Assembly: GCF_041240605.1 (NCBI RefSeq)
Contig: NZ_CP162487.1
Coordinates: 2,053,001-2,117,000, forward strand
Origin: Xanthomonas sp. DAR 80977
Lineage (GTDB): Bacteria > Pseudomonadota > Gammaproteobacteria > Xanthomonadales > Xanthomonadaceae
Direction: 5' to 3'
DNA: 64,000 bases
Notes under the pieces: generated by a model
What the model saw: the letters and a program-made list of their open reading frames with translations, nothing else
What the model was told of the DNA's origin: nothing
Databases searched by the model: none
Shown here: positions 23,192 through 31,083 of the stretch, in pieces
How the letters are laid out: every line of letters starts with the position of its first letter
Numbering within the stretch: the stretch's first letter is position 1
Made by a program: the position numbers and the translations under genes

Positions 23192-24874
23192 ATGAGCAAC
23201 TCGAGCAGCGCGGCCAGCGCCGCGCACACCGCCTCCGCCGGCCTGTTGTCGAAGGAACGCATCGTCGCCGGGCCGGGCTTCAACCGTTGGCTGGTGCCGC
23301 CGGCCGCGCTGGCGATCCATCTGTGCATCGGCATGGCCTACGGCTTCAGCGTGTTCTGGCTGCCGCTGTCCAAGGCGCTGGGGATCACCGAGGCGGTGGC
23401 ATGTCCGCCCGACATGGGCTTCCTGGCGCGGATCGTGTCGGCCAGCTGCGACTGGAAGATCAGCGAACTGCAGTGGATGTACACGCTGTTCTTCGTGCTG
23501 CTGGGCTGCTCGGCGGCGCTGTGGGGCGGCTGGCTGGAACGCGCCGGCCCGCGCAAGGCCGGCGTGGTCTCGGCGCTGTGCTGGTGCGGCGGGCTGGTGA
23601 TCTCGGCGCTGGGCATCCATCTGCACCAGATCTGGATGCTGTGGCTGGGCTCGGGCGTGATCGGCGGCATCGGCCTGGGGCTTGGCTACATCTCGCCGGT
23701 GTCGACCCTGATCAAGTGGTTCCCGGACCGCCGCGGCATGGCCACCGGCATGGCGATCATGGGCTTCGGCGGCGGCGCGATGATCGGCAGCCCGCTGGCC
23801 GATGCGCTGATGCGCCATTTCGCCGGCCCCGACTCGGTCGGGGTGAAGGAGACCTTCCTGGTCATGGCGGCGCTGTATTTCGTGTTCATGATGGCCGGCG
23901 CGTTCGGCTACCGGGTGCCGCCGAGCGGCTGGACCCCCGCCGGCTGGACCGCCCCGGCGGCCAGCGCCAACGCGATGATCACCGCCCACCACGTGCACGT
24001 GAAGAAGGTCTGGGGCATCCCGCAGTTCTGGTTGCTGTGGGGCGTGCTGTGCCTGAACGTGTCGGCCGGCATCGGCGTGATCGGCATGGCCTCGCCGATG
24101 CTGCAGGAGGTGTTCGGCGGCCGCCTGATCGGCGTGGACGCCGGCTTCGGCAGCCTGGACACCGCGCAGCTGGCGGCCATCGCCGCCATCGCCGCCGGCT
24201 TCACCGGCCTGCTCAGCCTGTTCAACATCGGCGGCCGCTTCTTCTGGGCCAGCATGTCCGACAAGCTCGGCCGCAAGCACACCTACACGGTGTTCTTCGT
24301 GCTCGGCATCGCCCTGTACGCGGCGGCGCCGTGGGCCGGCAAGGTCGGCGGCAGCGCGCTGTTCGTCGGCATCTTCTGCGTGATCCTGTCGATGTACGGC
24401 GGCGGCTTCGCCACCATCCCGGCCTACCTGGCCGACCTGTTCGGCACGCAGATGGTCGGCGCCATCCACGGCCGCCTGCTGACCGCCTGGGCCACCGCCG
24501 GCATCCTCGGCCCGGTGGTGGTCGGCTACATGCGCGAGTACCAGCTGGGCGTGGGCGTGCCGCCGTCACAGGTGTACAACACCACGATGTACATCCTGGC
24601 GGGCATGCTGGTGCTGGGCCTGATCTGCAACCTGCTGGTGCGGCCGGTGGCGGCCAGGCACTTCATGACCGCGCAGGAGCTGGCCGCGGAGAAGCAGCTG
24701 GCGCACGAGAAGGTCGGCAGCAACGGCCAGTCGGCGCTGGATGCGGCGCAGCTGGCGCAGGTCGGCCATGGCGGCAATCCGCTGCTGGTGGCGCTGGCCT
24801 GGCTGGCGGTCGGGGTGCCGATGCTGTGGGGCATCTGGGTCACCCTGCAGAAGGCGTTCGTGCTGTTCCACTGA
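23192..24874 (+). CDS. OFA-family (oxalate/formate antiporter) MFS transporter
   Basis: 560 residues with about 12 membrane helices. OFA features: WLVPPAALAIHLCIGMAYGFSVFWLPL in the first helix, WMYTLFFVLLGCSAALWGGWLERAGPRKAG, LGLGYISPVSTLIKWFPDRRGMATGMA, and in the second half NIGGRFFWASMSDKLGRKHTY. Two family oddities fit the larger subgroup: an extra loop around residues 65-85 (CPPDMGFLARIVSASCDWK) and a long loop with GWTPAGWTAP. The C-terminus ends in an extra helix. It would move formate, oxalate or a related monocarboxylate across the inner membrane. AGGGG precedes the ATG; fdhD follows after 23 bp. Confidence 0.85.
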   Translation: MSNSSSAASAAHTASAGLLSKERIVAGPGFNRWLVPPAALAIHLCIGMAYGFSVFWLPLSKALGITEAVACPPDMGFLARIVSASCDWKISELQWMYTLFFVLLGCSAALWGGWLERAGPRKAGVVSALCWCGGLVISALGIHLHQIWMLWLGSGVIGGIGLGLGYISPVSTLIKWFPDRRGMATGMAIMGFGGGAMIGSPLADALMRHFAGPDSVGVKETFLVMAALYFVFMMAGAFGYRVPPSGWTPAGWTAPAASANAMITAHHVHVKKVWGIPQFWLLWGVLCLNVSAGIGVIGMASPMLQEVFGGRLIGVDAGFGSLDTAQLAAIAAIAAGFTGLLSLFNIGGRFFWASMSDKLGRKHTYTVFFVLGIALYAAAPWAGKVGGSALFVGIFCVILSMYGGGFATIPAYLADLFGTQMVGAIHGRLLTAWATAGILGPVVVGYMREYQLGVGVPPSQVYNTTMYILAGMLVLGLICNLLVRPVAARHFMTAQELAAEKQLAHEKVGSNGQSALDAAQLAQVGHGGNPLLVALAWLAVGVPMLWGIWVTLQKAFVLFH

Positions 24875-24897
24875 ATTTGCGGAAGGGAGGCGTCACC

Positions 24898-25737
24898 ATG
24901 TACTCGCGTGCGTCTTCCCGGCCCGGCGCCGTCGCGCGCGGCGTGCGCCGCCATCGCGACGGGCGCACCGAGCTCACCCAGGACCTGGTGGCGGCCGAGG
25001 TGCCGGTGGCGTTCGCCTACAACGGCGAGCCGTTCGTGGTGATGATGGCCACCCCGGAGGACCTGCACGACTTCGCGCTGGGCTTCTCGCTCAGCGAGGG
25101 CATCGTCGAGGCGCCGGCGCAGTTGCGCATCCTCGGCGTGGAGACCTTCCTGGAAGGCGTCTCGCTGCAACTGCAGATCCCGCCCGCGCATGCCGCGGCC
25201 TTGCAGGCGCGGCGGCGCAACCTGCAGGGCCGCAGCGGCTGCGGGGTGTGCGGCAGCGAATCGATCGAGGCGGTGCTGCGCGCGCCGCGGCCGCTGCCGG
25301 CCGGCAGCGCGATCGCGCCGGCGGCGCTGGCCCGCGCCCTGCGCGAGCTGCGCCAGCAGCAACCGCTCAACGCGCTCACCGGCGCCACCCATGCCGCAGG
25401 ATGGGCCGACGCCGACGGATGCGTGCGGCTGGCGCGCGAGGACGTCGGCCGGCACAACGCGCTGGACAAGCTGATCGGCGCGCTGGCCACGGCCGGGCTG
25501 GACCCGGCCAGCGGCTTCGCCGTGGTCACCAGCCGCGCCAGCTACGAGATGGCGATGAAGGCCGCGCAGGCCGGCATCCCGCTGCTGGCGGCCATTTCCG
25601 CACCCACCGCGCTGGCGATCGCGCTGGCCGACAGCGCCGGCCTGACCCTGATCGGTTTCGCCCGCGACCACGACTACGTCGTCTACAGCCATCCGCAGCG
25701 CCTGTATCAGGCCGAGCACGCCGGAGAGCCCGCATGA
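24898..25737 (+). CDS. fdhD: formate dehydrogenase accessory sulfurtransferase FdhD
   Basis: 279 residues. FdhD hallmarks: VPVAFAYNGEPFVVMMATPEDLHDFALGF in outline, the sulfur-carrying cysteines C115 and C118 in SGCGVCGSES, REDVGRHNALDKLIG, and VVTSRASYEMAMKAA. It passes sulfur from IscS to the molybdenum cofactor (bis-MGD), needed for active formate dehydrogenases and related enzymes. GGGAGG precedes the ATG. Its TGA overlaps the ATG of the oxidoreductase (ATGA), so translation is coupled and the partner enzyme is its likely client. Confidence 0.93.
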   Translation: MYSRASSRPGAVARGVRRHRDGRTELTQDLVAAEVPVAFAYNGEPFVVMMATPEDLHDFALGFSLSEGIVEAPAQLRILGVETFLEGVSLQLQIPPAHAAALQARRRNLQGRSGCGVCGSESIEAVLRAPRPLPAGSAIAPAALARALRELRQQQPLNALTGATHAAGWADADGCVRLAREDVGRHNALDKLIGALATAGLDPASGFAVVTSRASYEMAMKAAQAGIPLLAAISAPTALAIALADSAGLTLIGFARDHDYVVYSHPQRLYQAEHAGEPA

Positions 25738-28082
25738 GCAAGAAGACCATCCAACCCTATACGCAGCCGGCCGGCGGCTGGGGCGCGTTGCGCGCCGTCG
25801 CCAAGCACCTGATGCAGCAGGACGTGGCGGTGCAGGGGGCCAAGACCCTGTTGCACGCCAACCAGCCCGACGGCTTCGACTGCCCCGGCTGCGCCTGGCC
25901 CGACCGCGACCACACCTCGACCTTCGAGTTCTGCGAGAACGGCGCGAAGGCGGTGGCCGCCGAGGCCACCGCGCGCCGCGCCACCCCGGCGCTGTTCGCG
26001 CAGTACAGCGTGGCGCAGCTGGCCAAGTACAGCGACTACTGGCTGGAAGGGCAGGGCCGGCTGACCCATCCGCTGCGCTACGACAGCGCCAGCGACCACT
26101 ACGTGCCGGTGGGCTGGGACGAGGCGTTCGCGCTGATCGCGGGCCATCTCAACGGCCTGGCCTCGCCGGACGAGGCGATCTTCTACACCTCCGGGCGCAC
26201 CAGCAACGAGGCCGCGTTCCTGTACCAGCTGTTCGTGCGCGAGTTCGGCACCAACAATTTCCCCGACTGCTCGAACATGTGCCACGAGCCGTCCGGCACC
26301 GCGCTGAGGTCGCAGATCGGGGTCGGCAAGGGCACCGTGTCGCTGCACGACTTCGAACTGGCCGATGCGATCTTCATCTTCGGCCAGAACCCCGGCACCA
26401 ACCATCCGCGCATGCTCGGCGAACTGCGCCAGGCGGCCAAGCGCGGCGCGGCGATCGTGTCGTTCAATCCGCTGCGCGAGCGCGGCCTGGAGAAGTTCGC
26501 CGATCCGCAGGACAAGCTGCAGATGCTGCACAACGGTTCGACGCGGATCTCGTCGGACTACTTCCAGCTCAAGATCGGCGGCGACCTGGCCGCGGTCAAG
26601 GGCATCATCAAGCACGTGCTGGAGCGCGATGCCGAGGCGGCGCGCGAGGCGCGGCCGCGGCTGCTGGACCTGGACTTCATCACCCAGCACACCGCCAACT
26701 TCGACGCCTTCGCCGCGGAGGTGATCGCCGAGCCGTGGGCCACCATCGTCGAGGAGTCGGGGCTGGGCGAGGCCGAGCTGCGCCATGCCGGCGAGATCTA
26801 CCTGAAATCGGAGCGGCTGATCGCCTGCTGGGGCATGGGCATCACCCAGCACAAGCATTCGGTGGCGACGATCCACATGATCGCCAACCTGCTGCTGCTG
26901 CGCGGCCACCTCGGCCGCCCCGGCGCCGGCGCCTGCCCGGTGCGCGGCCACAGCAACGTGCAGGGCGACCGCACGATGATGATCTACGAGCAGCCGCCGG
27001 CCGCGTTCCTGGACCGCCTGAAGACGGTGTTCGGCTTCGAGCCGCCGCGCGCGCCCGGCTTCGACACCGTCGGCGCGATCGAGGCCATGCTGGACGGCCG
27101 CGCCAGGACCTTCTTCGGCATGGGCGGCAACTTCGCCACCGCCACCCCCGACACCGAGGCCACGCACCGCGCGCTGCGCCGCTGCGACCTCACCGTGCAC
27201 GTGACCACCAAGCTCAACCGCAGCCACCTGGTGCACGGCCGCGACGCGCTGATCCTGCCGTGCCTGGGCCGCACCGAGATCGACATCCAGGAGGGCGGGC
27301 CGCAGAGCGTCAGCGTCGAGGACTCGATGAGCATGGTGCACCTGTCGGCCGGCATCAACCCGCCGGCCTCGGCGGAGCTGCTGTCGGAGCCGGCGATCGT
27401 CGCGCGCCTGGCCGAGGCCACGCTCGGCGCGCGCAGCGCGATCCGCTGGCGTTGGCTGGTCGCCGACTACGACCGCATCCGCGACCTGATCGCGCAGGTG
27501 TTCGAGGACTTCGCCGACTTCAACGCGCGGGTGCGCGTGCCCGGCGGCTTCCGCCTGTCCAACAGCGCGCGCGACCGCGTGTGGACGACGCCGGAAGGCC
27601 GCGCGGTGTTCAAGGTGCATGCGGTGCCGACCGACAACCCGATCCACCGCGCGCGCCGCCAGCGCCCCGGACAAGTGGTGTTCACCCTGGCCACCACGCG
27701 CTCGCACGACCAGTACAACACCACCATCTACGGCCTGGACGACCGCTACCGCGGCGTGTTCGGCGAGCGCCGGGTGTTGTTCATCAATGCCGCCGACATC
27801 GCCGACCTGGGCCTGCAGGCCGGCGCCTGGGTCGACCTGGAAAGCCTCGGCGAGGACGGCGTGCAGCGCCGGGCCAAGCGGTTCCTGCTGGTGGAATACA
27901 ACATCCCGCGCGGCTGCCTGGCCGCCTACTACCCCGAGACCAACGGCCTGGTGCCGCTGTCCAGCTTCGCCGACGAGGCGCGCACGCCGACCTCCAAGTC
28001 GATCCCGGTGGTGGTGACCCCGCACCTGGCCGAGGCCGCCGACGCGGTGCCGCGCGACATCGGCGTGGCGCTTGTCCGCTGA
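25734..28082 (+). CDS. FdhF/YdeP-family molybdopterin oxidoreductase
   Basis: 782 residues of the bis-MGD oxidoreductase superfamily, closest in layout to YdeP/FdhF-type proteins. Seen: a cysteine pair C50/C53 in DCPGCAWPDRD, FYTSGRTSNEAAFLYQLF, and C179/C183 in DCSNMCHEPSG where formate dehydrogenases carry the Cys/Sec region. Also AIFIFGQNPGTNHPRM, CWGMGITQHKHS, GACPVRGHSNVQGDRTM and a C-terminal dinucleotide-binding domain (TRSHDQYNTTIYGLDDRYRG). No TGA-encoded selenocysteine is involved. E. coli YdeP has no clear formate activity and is linked to acid resistance, so the substrate remains open. It has no twin-arginine signal and so is cytoplasmic. It follows fdhD with ATGA overlap. Confidence 0.87.
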   Translation: MSKKTIQPYTQPAGGWGALRAVAKHLMQQDVAVQGAKTLLHANQPDGFDCPGCAWPDRDHTSTFEFCENGAKAVAAEATARRATPALFAQYSVAQLAKYSDYWLEGQGRLTHPLRYDSASDHYVPVGWDEAFALIAGHLNGLASPDEAIFYTSGRTSNEAAFLYQLFVREFGTNNFPDCSNMCHEPSGTALRSQIGVGKGTVSLHDFELADAIFIFGQNPGTNHPRMLGELRQAAKRGAAIVSFNPLRERGLEKFADPQDKLQMLHNGSTRISSDYFQLKIGGDLAAVKGIIKHVLERDAEAAREARPRLLDLDFITQHTANFDAFAAEVIAEPWATIVEESGLGEAELRHAGEIYLKSERLIACWGMGITQHKHSVATIHMIANLLLLRGHLGRPGAGACPVRGHSNVQGDRTMMIYEQPPAAFLDRLKTVFGFEPPRAPGFDTVGAIEAMLDGRARTFFGMGGNFATATPDTEATHRALRRCDLTVHVTTKLNRSHLVHGRDALILPCLGRTEIDIQEGGPQSVSVEDSMSMVHLSAGINPPASAELLSEPAIVARLAEATLGARSAIRWRWLVADYDRIRDLIAQVFEDFADFNARVRVPGGFRLSNSARDRVWTTPEGRAVFKVHAVPTDNPIHRARRQRPGQVVFTLATTRSHDQYNTTIYGLDDRYRGVFGERRVLFINAADIADLGLQAGAWVDLESLGEDGVQRRAKRFLLVEYNIPRGCLAAYYPETNGLVPLSSFADEARTPTSKSIPVVVTPHLAEAADAVPRDIGVALVR

Positions 28083-28320
28083 TCCGGCGCTGACCCGGGC
28101 GCTGCTCGAGGCGCTGGCGCCGGAACCGGAGGGCATCGCGCTGGCGCGCCTGTGCAAGCGCCTGGGCGTGCGCATGAGCGTGCTGCTGCGCACCCTGGCC
28201 TGGCTAGGCGAGGCCAATCTGGACGGACGTGCCGGGCCGGGCTGGATCCGGGTGGAGACGCGCGGCGAGCGCGAGGTGGCGGTGCTGACCGCCGCCGGGC
28301 GCGCGCAGCTGCCGCGCTGA
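28072..28320 (+). CDS. small winged-helix-like protein, last gene of the fdh cluster
   Basis: 82 residues starting at TTG 28072, overlapping the oxidoreductase by 11 bp. ALAPEPEGIALARLCKRLGVRMSVLLRTLAWLGEANLD followed by GWIRVETRGEREVAVLTAAG looks like a helix-turn-helix plus a two-stranded wing. Small proteins of this kind follow fdhD/fdhF in related genomes, by my recollection. It may be a regulator or a chaperone-like partner; nothing in the sequence decides this. Codon use matches its neighbours, and the overlap argues that it is real. Confidence 0.6.
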   Translation: MSADPALTRALLEALAPEPEGIALARLCKRLGVRMSVLLRTLAWLGEANLDGRAGPGWIRVETRGEREVAVLTAAGRAQLPR

Positions 28321-28393
28321 GCGCGGCGACGCGGCGCTGCGGGGCCACGGCCGATCTGCCAGAATCGGCCGGCTTCCCGTCGATCCCGAGCCC

Positions 28394-29674
28394 ATGACCG
28401 CTGCCGCGCTTCCCGTTTCGCCCGTCAATTCGCCGCGCCGCGTGCTGTTGGCCAGCCTGGTCGGCACCACCATCGAGTTCTTCGACTTCTACATCTACGC
28501 CACCGCCGCGGTGCTGGTGTTCCCGACCCTGTTCTTCCCGGCCGGCGACGCCGACGCGGCGCGGCTGCAGTCGCTGGCCACGTTCGCGGTGGCGTTCGTG
28601 GCGCGGCCGGTCGGCTCGGCGCTGTTCGGCCATTTCGGCGACCGCATCGGGCGCAAGGCCACGCTGGTGGCCGCGCTGCTGACGATGGGCCTGTCCACGG
28701 TGGTGATCGGGCTGCTGCCCAGCTACGCCAGCATCGGCATGTGGGCGCCGGCGCTGCTGGCGCTGTGCCGCTTCGGCCAGGGCCTGGGCCTGGGCGGCGA
28801 GTGGGGCGGGGCGGTGTTGCTGGCCACCGAGAACGCGCCGCCGGGCAAGCGCGCCTGGTACGGCATGTTCCCGCAACTGGGCGCGCCGCTGGGCTTCCTG
28901 CTGTCCTCCGGGATCTTCCTGCTGCTCGGTGCGGTGCTCGACGATGCGCAGTTCATGCGCTGGGGCTGGCGCATCCCGTTCGTGGCCAGCGCGCTGCTGG
29001 TGGTGACCGGGCTGTGGGTGCGCCTGCGCATCCACGAAACCCCGGATTTCCAGAAGGCGCTGGAGCGCAACGTGCGGGTGGCGTTGCCGATGTGGACGGT
29101 GCTGTCGCGGCATGCCGGCGCGCTGCTGCTCGGCACCTTCGGCGTGTTCGCGACCTTCATGCTGTTCTATCTGATGACGGTGTTCGCGCTGGGCTACGGC
29201 ACCGCGGTGCTCGGCTACGGCCGCGAGCAGTTCCTGCTGCTGCAGATGGTCGGCATCCTGTTCTTCGCCGCCGGCATTCCGATATCGGCGCATTACGGCG
29301 ACCGCTATGGCACGCACCGGATGATGATCGCGGCCGGCCTGCTCATCGTCCTGTTCGGGCTGGGCTTCGCGCCGCTGTTCGGCGCCGCGCATCCGTGGCA
29401 GCTGCTGGCGTTCCTGTCGCTGGGCTCGTTCTTCATGGGCCTGACCTACGGGCCCTGCGGCACCTTGCTGGCCGAGCTGTACCCGGTGCAGGTGCGTTAT
29501 ACCGGCGCCTCGATGTCGTTCAACCTGGCCGGCATCATCGGTGCGGCCCCGGCGCCGTACGTGGCCAGCTGGCTGGCCAAGCACTATGGCCTGCCGTGGG
29601 TCGGCTACTACCTCAGTGCCGGCGCGGCGCTGAGCCTGCTGGCCCTGCTGGTGATCGGCGCCAGGCGCCGCTGA
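28394..29674 (+). CDS. MFS transporter, metabolite:H+ symporter (MHS) family
   Basis: 426 residues, 12 predicted helices. MHS markers: SLVGTTIEFFDFYIYATAAVLVF at the start, GHFGDRIGRKATLVAALLTMG between helices 2 and 3, GLGLGGEWGGAVLLATENAP in helix 4/5, and GPCGTLLAELYPVQVRYTGASMSF in the second half. The family includes carriers for alpha-ketoglutarate, proline/betaine, citrate and shikimate, and the substrate cannot be fixed here. It starts 73 bp after the fdh cluster and ends 10 bp before the convergent GGDEF gene. Confidence 0.87.
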   Translation: MTAAALPVSPVNSPRRVLLASLVGTTIEFFDFYIYATAAVLVFPTLFFPAGDADAARLQSLATFAVAFVARPVGSALFGHFGDRIGRKATLVAALLTMGLSTVVIGLLPSYASIGMWAPALLALCRFGQGLGLGGEWGGAVLLATENAPPGKRAWYGMFPQLGAPLGFLLSSGIFLLLGAVLDDAQFMRWGWRIPFVASALLVVTGLWVRLRIHETPDFQKALERNVRVALPMWTVLSRHAGALLLGTFGVFATFMLFYLMTVFALGYGTAVLGYGREQFLLLQMVGILFFAAGIPISAHYGDRYGTHRMMIAAGLLIVLFGLGFAPLFGAAHPWQLLAFLSLGSFFMGLTYGPCGTLLAELYPVQVRYTGASMSFNLAGIIGAAPAPYVASWLAKHYGLPWVGYYLSAGAALSLLALLVIGARRR

Positions 29675-29684
29675 GGCGCCGCGC

Positions 29685-30989
29685 TCAGGCGGCGTGCTCG
29701 ACCCGGTTGCGGCCGCCGGCCTTGGCCAGGTACAGGTGCTTGTCGGCCTCGGCCAGCAGCGGGTGCAGTGCGTCGCGCCGTCCGTCGCTGGTGCACACGC
29801 CGATGCTGATGGTGATGCGCAGCGTCTGCTCGCCCACCTGCACCTTCAGCGCGTGGATGCGCTGGCGCAGGGTCTCGAAGTAGGCGCTGGCCGTTTGCGC
29901 ATCCAGGCCCGGCACCAGCATGCAGAATTCCTCGCCGCCGAAGCGCGCCACCAGGTCCTGGGTCCGCGCGTGCGCGGCCACCGCGGCGGCCACCGCGCGC
30001 AGCGCCTCGTCGCCGGCCTCGTGGCCCCAGCTGTCGTTGATGTGCTTGAAGTGGTCGATGTCGAGCATCGCCACGCTGACCGTGTCGCTGCGCGCCAGCC
30101 ATTGCGGCAGCAAGCGCTGGCTCTGTTCCAGGAAATGCCGGCGGTTGGGCAGGCCGGTGAGGAAGTCGCGGGTGGCCAGGTCCTGCAGCGTGCCGATCAG
30201 TTCCAGCTGGTCCACGTTCTGCGAGACGCGGCAGAAGAACTCCTCGCGCGAGAAGGGTTTGCGCAGGAAATCGTTGGCGCCGTTCTTGAGGAAGCGCGGC
30301 ACCAGCGACGGGTCGCTGTTGCCGGACAGGCCGATCACCGCCAGCTTGTCGCGGGCGCGCATCGCGCGCAGCCGGCGGGTGAACTCCACCCCTTCCATGC
30401 CCGGCATTTCCTGGTCGACCACCGCCAGGCGGATCGCCGGATTGGCTTCCACCGCCTTCAGCCCGGCGGCGCCGTCGGCGGCCTCCACCACCTGGTAGCC
30501 GTACATCGCCAGCAGGCTCGCGGCGTAGGCGCGCGCCGACGGCGAATCGTCCACCACCAGCGCGGCGATGCTGCGGTTGCGCGCCAGCCGCTGCACCAGC
30601 CAGGCCAGGTAGTCGATGCTGCCGGGCGCGTTCTTCAGCACGAAGTCGACGATCTGCTGGGTCAGCACGCGCTTGCGCAGGCTTTCGTCGTAGACCCCGC
30701 TGACCACCACCGTCGGCAGGCCGCGGGCGACGAAGAAATCCACCACCGTGTCGCGGTCGCCGTCGGCCAACACCAGCCCGGTCAGGGCCAGGAACCAGGA
30801 GCCGCCGTCGTCCAGCGCGCGCGCCGCCTCGGCCAGGGTCGAGACCACGGTGACCGGCAGTTCCACCCGCTGCTCGATCGCCTCGCGCAGCAGCCCGGTG
30901 AACGTGCGCGAATTCTCCACCAGCAGGATGCGCTGCTGGGCAGCCCCGCTTTCGCTGGCGATCGGGTAGGCCGGCAACGGTTGCAGCAT
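29685..30989 (-). CDS. double-receiver GGDEF response regulator (diguanylate cyclase)
   Basis: 434 residues: receiver 1 (about 20-130), receiver 2 (143-262), GGDEF (275-434). The cyclase site GGEEF is at 351-355 and the inhibitory I-site RTQD is at 342-345, so it should make cyclic di-GMP with product inhibition. Receiver 2 is complete: D147/D148, phospho-Asp D192 in VVDQEMPG, and K244 in LRKPF. Receiver 1 is degenerate: ILLVENSR replaces the acidic pair with E-N, and the phospho-site position in LALTGLVLAD is Thr. It is probably a dimerisation or interaction domain. No kinase is adjacent. ATG at 30989 chosen; a TTG at 31049 is in frame. Confidence 0.9.
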   Translation of the reverse strand: MLQPLPAYPIASESGAAQQRILLVENSRTFTGLLREAIEQRVELPVTVVSTLAEAARALDDGGSWFLALTGLVLADGDRDTVVDFFVARGLPTVVVSGVYDESLRKRVLTQQIVDFVLKNAPGSIDYLAWLVQRLARNRSIAALVVDDSPSARAYAASLLAMYGYQVVEAADGAAGLKAVEANPAIRLAVVDQEMPGMEGVEFTRRLRAMRARDKLAVIGLSGNSDPSLVPRFLKNGANDFLRKPFSREEFFCRVSQNVDQLELIGTLQDLATRDFLTGLPNRRHFLEQSQRLLPQWLARSDTVSVAMLDIDHFKHINDSWGHEAGDEALRAVAAAVAAHARTQDLVARFGGEEFCMLVPGLDAQTASAYFETLRQRIHALKVQVGEQTLRITISIGVCTSDGRRDALHPLLAEADKHLYLAKAGGRNRVEHAA

Positions 30990-31083
30990 GCGAGCCGCGC
31001 AAGGCGTCCTTGGGGAGTAGATCCCAGGTAGCGGCCGCGGCGGCGGCAACTTTAGCCGTCGCGGTTGCGCCCGCGCCGTGCCG

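Noticed and set aside
26268..26283. Selenocysteine codon in the FdhF/YdeP-type protein
   Set aside because: Cysteine codons (TGC) occupy this region; there is no in-frame TGA.
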